DNA of 8,383 bases from an uncultured Lachnospiraceae bacterium (lineage in GTDB: Bacteria; Bacillota; Clostridia; Lachnospirales; Lachnospiraceae), in assembly GCA_958444395.1 (NCBI GenBank), contig CAUCOL010000065.1, positions 1 to 8,383 of the forward strand. The letters run 5' to 3'. A model generated the notes under the pieces. The model did no database searches. It saw only the letters and a list, made by a program, of their open reading frames with translations, and had not been told where the DNA came from. Of the stretch, positions 1 to 5,420 are shown in pieces (position 1 is the stretch's first letter; each line of letters opens with the position of its first letter). The translations under genes and the position numbers were made by a program.

Positions 1-398
1 TAGTTTGTGATGCTATCAATACAGCAATGAGAGAATTATTCTTACAGATCGTATATGGTCGTTCTCAGTCCGCATTCTCAGAGGATGGTTTGCCGGTAGG
101 CGCTGGTCTGGAAGATCTTGGTAAAGGACTTCGTTCTCAGGTTGGTACAATGTACGGTACATTAAAGAAAGGTCCTCGTTACTTAGAGATGGCTGAGGGT
201 TATGTTACAGCAATCGCTCTGGATGCAGATGACCTGATCATTGGATATAAGTTCGTTAACCTCGGTAAGATGACAGACTTTATCAAAAAAGGTGATGACG
301 CTAACACAGCATGGGAGAAATCCTGCGGTCAGTATGGTCGTATCGAAGATGCTGTTAAGCTGATCGACCCAAGAACAGATAAAGAAATCGAAAAATAA
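1..398 (+). CDS. Iron-sulfur cluster assembly scaffold protein (NifU-like), 3' part; 5' end outside window
   Basis: The frame is open from base 3 and has no stop upstream of the ATG at 27, so the gene enters from the left and that ATG is an internal Met. About 131 C-terminal residues are present. They include VCDAINTAMREL, the glycine-rich stretch LPVGAGLEDLGKGLRSQ and GPRYLEMAEGY. I recognise this as the C-terminal part of the roughly 230-240-residue proteins annotated as iron-sulfur scaffold (NifU-like) in Clostridia, which are commonly encoded next to a GGGtGRT protein. The N-terminal region, where the cluster-binding cysteines would lie, is off the window, so scaffold activity cannot be checked here. 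The visible part has one Cys near its start and one in SCGQYGR. The stop is 21 bases before the next gene, which has its own strong SD, so the two are probably one transcript. Codon use is strongly biased (GGT, CGT), suggesting good expression. The product name is from remembered family resemblance. Confidence 0.75.
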   Translation, partial: VCDAINTAMRELFLQIVYGRSQSAFSEDGLPVGAGLEDLGKGLRSQVGTMYGTLKKGPRYLEMAEGYVTAIALDADDLIIGYKFVNLGKMTDFIKKGDDANTAWEKSCGQYGRIEDAVKLIDPRTDKEIEK

Positions 399-404
399 TA
401 TAAA

Positions 405-409
405 GGAGG
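405..409 (+). promoter_or_regulatory. Shine-Dalgarno site for the GGGtGRT gene
   Basis: AAAGGAGG ends 10 bases before the ATG at 420. It lies in the 21-base gap after the scaffold gene and supports the chosen start. Confidence 0.8.
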
Positions 410-419
410 CAAACGAATC

Positions 420-1430
420 ATGGCATTATTTGAATCATATGAAAGAAGAATAGATAAAATCAATAGCGTATTAAACAGCTATGGTATTGCTTCAATTGAA
501 GAAGCTGAAAAAATCACAAAGGATGCTGGTCTGGATGTTTACAATCAGATTAAAGGCATTCAGCCAATCTGTTTCGAGGATGCATGCTGGGCTTATATCG
601 TAGGTGCAGCTATTGCAATCAAAAAAGATTGCCGTCGTGCAGCAGACGCAGCAGCAGCAATCGGTGAGGGACTTCAGTCCTTTTGTATTCCTGGTTCCGT
701 AGCAGACACACGTAAAGTAGGTCTTGGTCATGGTAACTTAGGAAAGATGTTACTGGAAGAGGAGACAAAGTGTTTTGCATTCTTAGCTGGTCATGAGTCA
801 TTCGCAGCAGCAGAGGGTGCTATCGGTATCGCTGAGAAGGCTAATAAGGTACGTAAAGAGCCTCTTCGTGTTATCTTAAACGGTCTTGGAAAAGACGCTG
901 CACAGATCATCTCCCGTATCAATGGTTTCACATTCGTTGAGACAGAGTACGATCCATATACAAACGAAGTAAAAGAAATCTCCCGTAAGTCTTATTCTGA
1001 GGGACTTCGTGCAAAGGTTAACTGCTATGGTGCAAACAGTGTACCGGAAGGTGTAGCTATCATGCACAAAGAGGGTGTAGATGTATCTATCACAGGTAAC
1101 TCTACAAACCCAACACGTTTCCAGCATCCGGTAGCCGGTACTTATAAGAAAGAATGTCTGGAGCAGGGTAAGAAGTACTTCTCCGTAGCATCCGGTGGTG
1201 GTACAGGACGTACATTACATCCAGATAATATGGCAGCTGGTCCTGCTTCTTATGGTATGACAGATACATTAGGCCGTATGCATAGTGATGCACAGTTCGC
1301 TGGTTCTTCTTCAGTACCTGCTCATGTTGAGATGATGGGTCTGATCGGTGCCGGTAACAACCCAATGGTTGGTATGACTGTTGCTGTAGCGGTATCTATT
1401 GAAGAAGCTGCAAAAGCTGGTAAATTTTAA
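420..1430 (+). CDS. GGGtGRT protein (family of unknown function)
   Basis: This 336-residue protein carries the family signature GGGTGRT at residues 259-265, followed by LHPDNMAAGPASYGMTDTLG. The C-terminal tail is glycine- and alanine-rich (LIGAGNNPMVGMTVAVAVSIEEA). Length and the start MALFESYERRIDKIN fit the family (Pfam GGGtGRT). Earlier landmarks are an acidic/Cys segment CFEDACWAY (51-59), GLGHGNLGKMLLEEETKCFAFLAGHES (101-127, described in part) and NGLGKDAAQIISRING (154-169). Seven cysteines are present (51, 56, 71, 89, 118, 202, 246). No signal peptide or membrane segment is seen, so it is probably cytosolic. No biochemical function is established for the family. Pairing with a NifU-like scaffold suggests a role in iron-sulfur cluster or sulfur handling; that is inference. 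The glycine-rich motif could bind a phosphate or nucleotide, but it is not a standard Walker A. Codon bias matches the upstream gene. Confidence 0.9.
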   Translation: MALFESYERRIDKINSVLNSYGIASIEEAEKITKDAGLDVYNQIKGIQPICFEDACWAYIVGAAIAIKKDCRRAADAAAAIGEGLQSFCIPGSVADTRKVGLGHGNLGKMLLEEETKCFAFLAGHESFAAAEGAIGIAEKANKVRKEPLRVILNGLGKDAAQIISRINGFTFVETEYDPYTNEVKEISRKSYSEGLRAKVNCYGANSVPEGVAIMHKEGVDVSITGNSTNPTRFQHPVAGTYKKECLEQGKKYFSVASGGGTGRTLHPDNMAAGPASYGMTDTLGRMHSDAQFAGSSSVPAHVEMMGLIGAGNNPMVGMTVAVAVSIEEAAKAGKF

Positions 1431-1480
1431 TCGGTAGATGGCTTAAAACCTTATAAAACCGCTTAAAACGGGCATTTACA

Positions 1481-1529
1481 GGGCAAATCAAATTCGGTGT
1501 AAATCGGTTTGATTTGTCCTGATTTTTTT
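1481..1529 (+). terminator. Intrinsic terminator of the scaffold/GGGtGRT operon
   Basis: The arm GGGCAAATCAAA (1481-1492) pairs with TTTGATTTGTCC (1508-1519) over 12 bp with one G-U pair. The loop is 15 bases. A TTTTTTT run follows at 1523-1529. It lies about 50 bases after the GGGtGRT stop. Confidence 0.88.
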
Positions 1530-1532
1530 ACC

Positions 1533-1593
1533 TACTTGCATCTACTTGCTATATAATATGTGCTACTTGCTACGAAGATTCCTATTTACTTGC
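1533..1593. repeat. Four short direct repeats of TACTTGC
   Basis: TACTTGC occurs at 1533-1539, 1543-1549, 1564-1570 and 1587-1593. The start-to-start spacings are 10, 21 and 23 bases, roughly whole helical turns. The last two copies extend to TACTTGCTACG. They sit in the gene-free stretch between the terminator at 1529 and the end of the chemoreceptor gene. Function is unknown: they could be binding sites for a regulator, or remnants of a mobile element edge. Confidence 0.6.
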
Positions 1594-1717
1594 TACGCAC
1601 TTCATCCATGTATTTAGATTGTAAGTTATCTTTAGAAATAAGTTCGGTCTGGAGTCTACTTATAAAAAGTGTAATTTGTTTTTTTGCAGGTAAACGTCAA
1701 ATCATACGCAAGTCGTT

Positions 1718-1747
1718 AAAATCAACGCCGCCTATTATGAGCGGCGT
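1718..1747 (-). terminator. Probable terminator of the chemoreceptor gene
   Basis: On the minus strand ACGCCGC (1747-1741) pairs perfectly with GCGGCGT (1731-1725) around a 9-base loop. It is followed by TGATTTT (1724-1718), a modest U-rich tail. It lies about 70 bases after the chemoreceptor stop. A second hairpin just before it (1751-1769) may assist. The tail is weaker than that of the other terminators in the window, so this call is moderate. Confidence 0.5.
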
Positions 1748-1750
1748 GGT

Positions 1751-1769
1751 TTCCGGCATTCATCCGGAA
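1751..1769. other. Perfect inverted repeat TTCCGG-7-CCGGAA
   Basis: TTCCGG (1751-1756) and CCGGAA (1764-1769) are separated by CATTCAT. It is four bases from the hairpin at 1725-1747, so the two form a tandem pair. No T tract follows on either strand, so alone it is not a terminator. It may stabilise the 3' end of the chemoreceptor mRNA or belong to a dispersed repeat. Confidence 0.55.
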
Positions 1770-1816
1770 GGCTATCTGACCATGGGGGTATGTATGTTCT
1801 ACCGTTTACTTTACTA

Positions 1817-3604
1817 TTACTCAACTTTGAACTTATTCATATCCTCCACAAGATTTTTAGCCTCAACACTCATACTGTTACAATTATCAGCAATATTATG
1901 CATCAATGCTGCAAGCTCCTCAGATGATGCTGTGACTTCCTCGGATGCTGCTGCGATACCTTGTGCTCCATCTTGCACTGTATTAGCACCACTTGCTACC
2001 CCTGACATAAGTTTTGTAATTTCATTTGTAAGTTTTGTTACATCTGCTACCTTTTCATTAGTATTCTCGATACCTTTAAATACCTCTTCAAATGAGTTAA
2101 TAACCTCACTTGTATATGTATTATTAGAGGTATTCGTATCTACTACAGACTCAATAGCTTCGTTACATTCTTTGAAAGAATTTGTAAGCTCCTCTATAAT
2201 AGTTTTAATGTTATTCAGCTCTTTTGAGGTGTCCTCAGATAAATCACGAATACTATCAGCTACAACAGCAAAACCTCTACCGCTTTCACCAGCTCGTGCT
2301 GCCTCGATACTTGCATTAAGACTTAAAAGGTTTGTTTGTGAAGCTATCTCCTGAATTACGTTTAATACATCTTGCATCTTACCAATTGACTCTGTAGTCT
2401 TTTCGATTTGACTGGCTATATCAGATACTTTATCAGACATCTGTGAACTACCCCCTGATAACGTATCTATTTTTGATTTCATGGCTGTACTTGTAGTATT
2501 GAGTGTTTCTACATAAGAACTAATATCATTCATGGCACCTGAAACTGCATCTACATTTACATTCATTGTATCAACACTATTTACCATTTCTTCAACAACT
2601 CCAGTCTGCTTTGTAGCTTCTTGTGCTACATTTTCGATAGCTTTAGCTACCTGATTTGTAGAATCTAAAGCTGAATCAGTCATACTTTGAATATCAGAGC
2701 TGCCTGAGTTTACTGTGCAGGCTGTTGATTTAGCTTTTTTAATGCTACCCCTGAAAGATATAATAGCTGTATTAGTATGCTTTAACATATCACCAAGTTC
2801 ATCTTTCCTAGCAGTCAATTTTTTATCTAATCCACTTGTAAGGTCACCATCTGCTATATCTGTGAGTTTCTCTTCAAATACCTTTAAAATATTCATGAAT
2901 TTCTTTACTACTAAAAGTACGATGGTAAGGACTAAAACAACAAGAACTACCCCTACTATACTTAAAAATAAAATACTATTTTTACTAATTGTCTTAACTC
3001 GTTCAATACCTACAGAATCTGCCACGATACTATCAATATCATCAGTGTAAACACCTGTGGTTAAAACCCAATTCCACTCAGGAAATGACTTCGAATATGC
3101 TACTTTTTGAGCTACTGTCTTACCATCTGACTTTGTAAAATAGAAAGTATTGTAACCACCTTTATCAGCTACCTTCATGATTTCCTGAATAATCTTGACA
3201 CCATTTTGGTCGGTTAAATCATATCTATTTGTTCCCTCTTGGTCTGGTAAGATTGGGTGCATAACTAAGTTGTAATCAGTATCATCTACCCATATATACC
3301 CATCACCTTCATCACCGTAGCGCAAAGCTCTCAATGTTTCTAAAGCTTGCTTTTGGGCTTCAGCCTCAGTAACTACCCCTGATTGAGATTCAGCATAATA
3401 ATGCTGAACTGTAGTCAAAGCTGATTGAATATCACTTTTAATTTCTGCCTTATAATTTTCAAGAGTTGTATTATATAAAATAGACTCCACTCTTGATTTC
3501 ATCTCGTTCAGAGATAATGCTGAAATAACTATAAGTATTATACTTGTAAGCAGTACTACTGTAGACATTGCTAAACTAATCTTTTTTGCTAACGACTTTT
3601 TCAT
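1817..3604 (-). CDS. Methyl-accepting chemotaxis protein (sCache sensor, HAMP, MA signalling domain)
   Basis: This 595-residue transmembrane chemoreceptor senses a small ligand outside the cell and controls the CheA/CheW signalling array. Order of parts: basic N-terminus and first membrane helix (about 10-31), extracellular sensor (about 36-200), second membrane helix (about 211-234), HAMP linker (about 235-290, DLTSGLDKK...DELGDM), then a long coiled-coil signalling domain (about 300-595). The sensor has the sCache-type pattern [16 protein letters not shown] and [16 protein letters not shown], then [16 protein letters not shown]. The conserved hairpin tip is at about 419-456 ([21 protein letters not shown], described in part; then [18 protein letters not shown]). 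Its ligand cannot be read from sequence. The C-terminus is KFKVE, with no CheR-tethering pentapeptide. The SD AGGAG (3619-3615) is 10 bases before the ATG. The gene is visibly more AT-rich than pyrBI and the aconitase gene, and no other chemotaxis or flagellar gene is nearby, so it may have been inserted here. It follows pyrI on the same strand without an obvious terminator between. Confidence 0.95.
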   Translation of the reverse strand: MKKSLAKKISLAMSTVVLLTSIILIVISALSLNEMKSRVESILYNTTLENYKAEIKSDIQSALTTVQHYYAESQSGVVTEAEAQKQALETLRALRYGDEGDGYIWVDDTDYNLVMHPILPDQEGTNRYDLTDQNGVKIIQEIMKVADKGGYNTFYFTKSDGKTVAQKVAYSKSFPEWNWVLTTGVYTDDIDSIVADSVGIERVKTISKNSILFLSIVGVVLVVLVLTIVLLVVKKFMNILKVFEEKLTDIADGDLTSGLDKKLTARKDELGDMLKHTNTAIISFRGSIKKAKSTACTVNSGSSDIQSMTDSALDSTNQVAKAIENVAQEATKQTGVVEEMVNSVDTMNVNVDAVSGAMNDISSYVETLNTTSTAMKSKIDTLSGGSSQMSDKVSDIASQIEKTTESIGKMQDVLNVIQEIASQTNLLSLNASIEAARAGESGRGFAVVADSIRDLSEDTSKELNNIKTIIEELTNSFKECNEAIESVVDTNTSNNTYTSEVINSFEEVFKGIENTNEKVADVTKLTNEITKLMSGVASGANTVQDGAQGIAAASEEVTASSEELAALMHNIADNCNSMSVEAKNLVEDMNKFKVE

Positions 3605-3650
3605 TTAATTTCATCTCCTATCCTATATAGAAAAATAAGTAACTACCCCT
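1996..3650 (-). repeat. Dispersed AGGGGTAG octamers in and before the chemoreceptor gene
   Basis: On the minus strand AGGGGTAG occurs at 2003-1996, 2752-2745, 2954-2947, 3380-3373 and 3650-3643. A sixth copy with one extra G lies at 2456-2448. All have the same orientation. The reading frame differs: the 2752 copy reads AGG-GGT-AG while the others read xxA-GGG-GTA-G or xxA-GGG-GGT-AG, and the 3650 copy is noncoding. The copies at 3380 and 3650 share a 13-base match, AGGGGTAGTTACT. I saw none in the pyrBI, aconitase or scaffold regions. Function is unknown. Confidence 0.55.
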
Positions 3651-3808
3651 AAATATTTTAAATTTTTGGATGTCCTCAAATCATATAAATACTCCTTTTA
3701 AATATCTTCTACAGCTACCTGAATTTATTCACTCATAGTCTGTATACTCTCTGCTTGAGCTGAAATCGATGGAACTACTATCATATATGCCTCTCTTTTG
3801 GTATCCGA
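3605..3808. other. Gap between pyrI and the chemoreceptor gene
   Basis: This 204-base AT-rich gap has no clear hairpin with a U tail on the minus strand, so pyrI transcription may run on into the chemoreceptor. On the minus strand it contains a 19-codon ORF (3784-3725) and, further on, a strong SD AAGGAG (3697-3692) seven bases before an ATG that meets TGA after one further codon (3684-3676). It also contains one AGGGGTAG copy (3650-3643) and the chemoreceptor SD. A weak promoter-like pair, TTGAGG then ATATTT 17 bases on (about 3678-3650), precedes the chemoreceptor, but I would not rely on it. Confidence 0.5.
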
Positions 3809-4234
3809 TTAATTGCCTTTAAATTTTGACTCACAGTATACACAGCGGTAAACCCGGTTGGCACGATCCGTCAGCTTAAATTTATGCGGAAGCTCCTGTT
3901 CGATCGAGGTGATACAGCGTGGATTCTTGCATTTGATAATATTTGTAACTGTTTCCGGCAGTGACAGCTGGTGCTTTGCTACGATGCGGTCATTTTCGAT
4001 GATGTTGATCGTGATATTGTGATCGAGCACTCCCAGTACATTGATATCAATATCCAGATTTCCCTCAATCTTTATAATATCCTTTTTTCCCATTTTATTA
4101 CTCTTAGCATTTTTGATGATCGCGACAGAGCAGTCCAGGTTTTCAAGACCAAGATATTCATAGATCTTCATGGCACCACCTGCCTGTATGTGGTCGATTA
4201 CTATTCCCTGATTTAAACCTCCGATATTTAACAT
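3809..4234 (-). CDS. pyrI: Aspartate carbamoyltransferase regulatory subunit
   Basis: PyrI is the nucleotide-binding regulatory chain of class B aspartate transcarbamoylase. Dimers of it tie two PyrB trimers together and give feedback control by CTP/UTP and activation by ATP. At 141 residues it is slightly shorter than the E. coli chain. The allosteric domain is about residues 1-95, with [19 protein letters not shown] and [14 protein letters not shown] matching the family's nucleotide-site segments. The zinc domain follows with all four ligands: C102-x4-C107 (CKNPRC) and C131-x2-C134 (CVYC). The start ATG overlaps the pyrB stop as ATGTTAA, a 7-base overlap. The SD GGAGGT lies within the last pyrB codons (about 4249-4244), so translation is probably coupled. 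No terminator is apparent after the stop. Confidence 0.96.
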   Translation of the reverse strand: MLNIGGLNQGIVIDHIQAGGAMKIYEYLGLENLDCSVAIIKNAKSNKMGKKDIIKIEGNLDIDINVLGVLDHNITINIIENDRIVAKHQLSLPETVTNIIKCKNPRCITSIEQELPHKFKLTDRANRVYRCVYCESKFKGN

Positions 4235-5151
4235 GGTAGATCCACCTCCAATAATTTCATGATCAGAGCCATACGTACATAGACGCCGTTTTGTACCTGC
4301 TTGAAATAAACAGCACGCGGGTCATCATCTACTTCGGTAGCGATTTCATTGACACGTGGAAGCGGATGCAGAATGTACATATCTTTCTTTGCATACTGCA
4401 GTTTCTTGGCGTCAAGGATAAAACTGTCTTTCAGACGGATATAATCCTCTTCGTTAAAGAAACGTTCGCGCTGGACACGCGTCATATAGAGAATATCCAG
4501 ATCCGGCATATTCTCTTCTAATTTATCGGTTTCCAGGAAGTCAATATTTCCGGCTTCCAGTACCTCTTTTCGCAGATAGCTTGGAATACGCAGTTCTTCC
4601 GGAGAGATCAGAACAAAACGGACATTTGGATAACGCACCATAGCATTGATCAGGGAGTGAACCGTCCGGCCAAACTTTAAGTCGCCGCACATACCGATCG
4701 TCATGTTATCCAGGCGTCCCATCAGTGTTTTGATCGTGAAGAGATCCGTGAGGGTCTGGGTCGGATGATTGTGTCCGCCGTCACCTGCGTTGATCACAGG
4801 AATACGGGAATACATGGATGCCACGGTCGGTGCCCCTTCCTTAGGATGGCGCATGGCGCAGATATCGGCGTAGCAGGAGATAACACGGATCGTGTCGGCT
4901 ACGCTTTCTCCTTTGGAAGCGGAGCTGGAATCAGCCGAAGAAAAACCAAGCACCTGACCACCCATACTGAGCATTGCGGATTCAAAACTCAATCGGGTTC
5001 TTGTGCTTGGTTCATAAAATAAGGTAGCCAGCTTTTTGCCATCACAGACATGTGCGTATTTTTTAGGATCTTTCATAATGTCCTGTCCCAAAGTAAGAAT
5101 CTCGTCTAATTCTTCAAGGGAAAGATCCAGTGGACTGATAAGATGTCGCAT
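4228..5151 (-). CDS. pyrB: Aspartate carbamoyltransferase catalytic subunit
   Basis: PyrB joins carbamoyl phosphate and L-aspartate to give N-carbamoyl-aspartate, the first committed step of pyrimidine synthesis, in the cytosol. With the chosen start it has 307 residues, normal for the family. Motifs in order: STRTR (49-53, carbamoyl phosphate loop), SSASKGES with the catalytic-loop Lys at 80, MRHP (100-103), HPTQT (129-133), [11 protein letters not shown] (156-166), TRVQRER (224-230) and HPLPR (262-266), then [11 protein letters not shown]. No key residue is missing. The frame is open to an ATG at 5163, but that ATG is part of the sequence ATGGAGGAAACTATG: the GGAGG there is the ribosome binding site for the second ATG at 5151, five bases on. 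[15 protein letters not shown] is also a typical PyrB start. It is the first gene of a pyrBI operon read leftward from the promoter at 5247-5275. Confidence 0.97.
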   Translation of the reverse strand: MRHLISPLDLSLEELDEILTLGQDIMKDPKKYAHVCDGKKLATLFYEPSTRTRLSFESAMLSMGGQVLGFSSADSSSASKGESVADTIRVISCYADICAMRHPKEGAPTVASMYSRIPVINAGDGGHNHPTQTLTDLFTIKTLMGRLDNMTIGMCGDLKFGRTVHSLINAMVRYPNVRFVLISPEELRIPSYLRKEVLEAGNIDFLETDKLEENMPDLDILYMTRVQRERFFNEEDYIRLKDSFILDAKKLQYAKKDMYILHPLPRVNEIATEVDDDPRAVYFKQVQNGVYVRMALIMKLLEVDLPC

Positions 5152-5156
5152 AGTTT

Positions 5157-5161
5157 CCTCC
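5157..5161 (-). promoter_or_regulatory. Shine-Dalgarno site deciding the pyrB start
   Basis: GGAGG (5161-5157) is five bases before the ATG at 5151 and partly overlaps the alternative upstream ATG at 5163. That upstream ATG has no SD of its own, so the downstream ATG is preferred. Confidence 0.8.
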
Positions 5162-5175
5162 ATTCTGCTGTTTAT

Positions 5176-5200
5176 ATAGGATGCCGCTGCGGGCTCCTAT
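5176..5200 (-). promoter_or_regulatory. Hairpin in the pyrB leader RNA
   Basis: On the minus strand ATAGGAGCC (5200-5192) pairs with GGC-A-TCCTAT (5185-5176), a 9-bp stem with one bulged A and a 6-base loop. It ends about 15 bases before the pyrB SD and no U tract follows, so it is not a terminator. It could affect mRNA stability or translation. No PyrR-site consensus was recognised in it. Confidence 0.5.
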
Positions 5201-5246
5201 GAGAAGCATTTTTTAGCTTATGCATTTTAATGTTTAAACTGAAAAT

Positions 5247-5275
5247 ATTGTACTACAATCCCGTTCAGATGGCAA
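5247..5275 (-). promoter_or_regulatory. Promoter of pyrBI
   Basis: The minus strand has TTGCCA (5275-5270), a 17-base spacer and TACAAT (5252-5247), a good housekeeping-type promoter. Transcription should start near 5240, giving a leader of about 90 bases. The -10 lies within a perfect inverted repeat ATTGTA-C-TACAAT (5247-5259), and GTTTAAAC (5232-5239) lies at the start of the transcript. Either palindrome might be an operator. A run of four T (minus strand 5245-5242) sits between the -10 and the expected start. Confidence 0.75.
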
Positions 5276-5283
5276 CAATCTAC

Positions 5284-5314
5284 TTGACTTTTTGCAGTCT
5301 TTATCTAATAATAT
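5284..5314 (+). promoter_or_regulatory. Promoter of the aconitase-family gene
   Basis: TTGACT (5284-5289) is followed after 16-19 bases by an AT-rich -10 candidate in TAATAATAT (5306-5314); the exact hexamer is uncertain. Its -35 is only 8 bases from the -35 of the divergent pyrBI promoter. Transcription should begin near 5320, giving a leader of about 95 bases. Confidence 0.6.
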
Positions 5315-5348
5315 ATGTTGTGTTTGCAGTGTTTTCATAGGAAATCAA

Positions 5349-5420
5349 ATGAAAATGAAAAATAATAGATTCCGGTCTACCAATATACATGGGAGAAGGA
5401 AGAATGGAGGTTCAGAATGA
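5349..5420 (+). CDS. Possible 23-residue upstream ORF coupled to the aconitase gene
   Basis: ATG at 5349 follows AGGA (5339-5342) at a 6-base spacing and reads 23 codons to a TGA at 5418-5420. That TGA overlaps the aconitase start as ATGA. The peptide starts MKMKNN and is basic, with four Arg codons (AGA, CGG, AGA, AGG) that contrast with the CGT used in the highly expressed genes here. The aconitase SD (GGAGG, 5406-5410) lies inside it. This layout would allow translational coupling or leader control. It is short enough to be chance, and I recognise no family. Confidence 0.3.
   Translation: MKMKNNRFRSTNIHGRRKNGGSE

Larger units (their letters stand above)
1530..1816. other. Gene-free stretch between convergent genes
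   Basis: No credible gene was found here. An open plus-strand frame that begins at 1560 runs far into the antisense of the chemoreceptor and is best explained as a shadow. The stretch holds the TACTTGC repeats (1533-1593), an AT-rich middle with a run of seven T at about 1679-1685, and a more GC-rich block (about 1725-1770) with two hairpins. The abrupt change in base composition between the AT-rich and GC-rich parts is notable. Confidence 0.6.

Noticed and set aside
1533..1593. CRISPR-like array from the TACTTGC repeats
   Set aside because: The repeat unit is only 7 bases with spacers of 3 to 16 bases, and there are no cas genes. This is not a CRISPR.
1560..2354. Long plus-strand open frame (264 codons) antisense to the chemoreceptor
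   Set aside because: Most of it mirrors the conserved signalling domain on the other strand. It is Ser/Leu/Ile-rich, has no ribosome binding site and matches no family I recognise.
3605..3720. Motility sigma factor (sigma-28/sigma-D) promoter before the chemoreceptor
   Set aside because: TAAA-like bases exist, but no CCGATA-type -10 lies at the right distance.
5152..5246. PyrR-type attenuator ahead of pyrB
   Set aside because: No PyrR-binding loop consensus and no terminator with a U tract were found in the leader. Only a hairpin without a tail is present.
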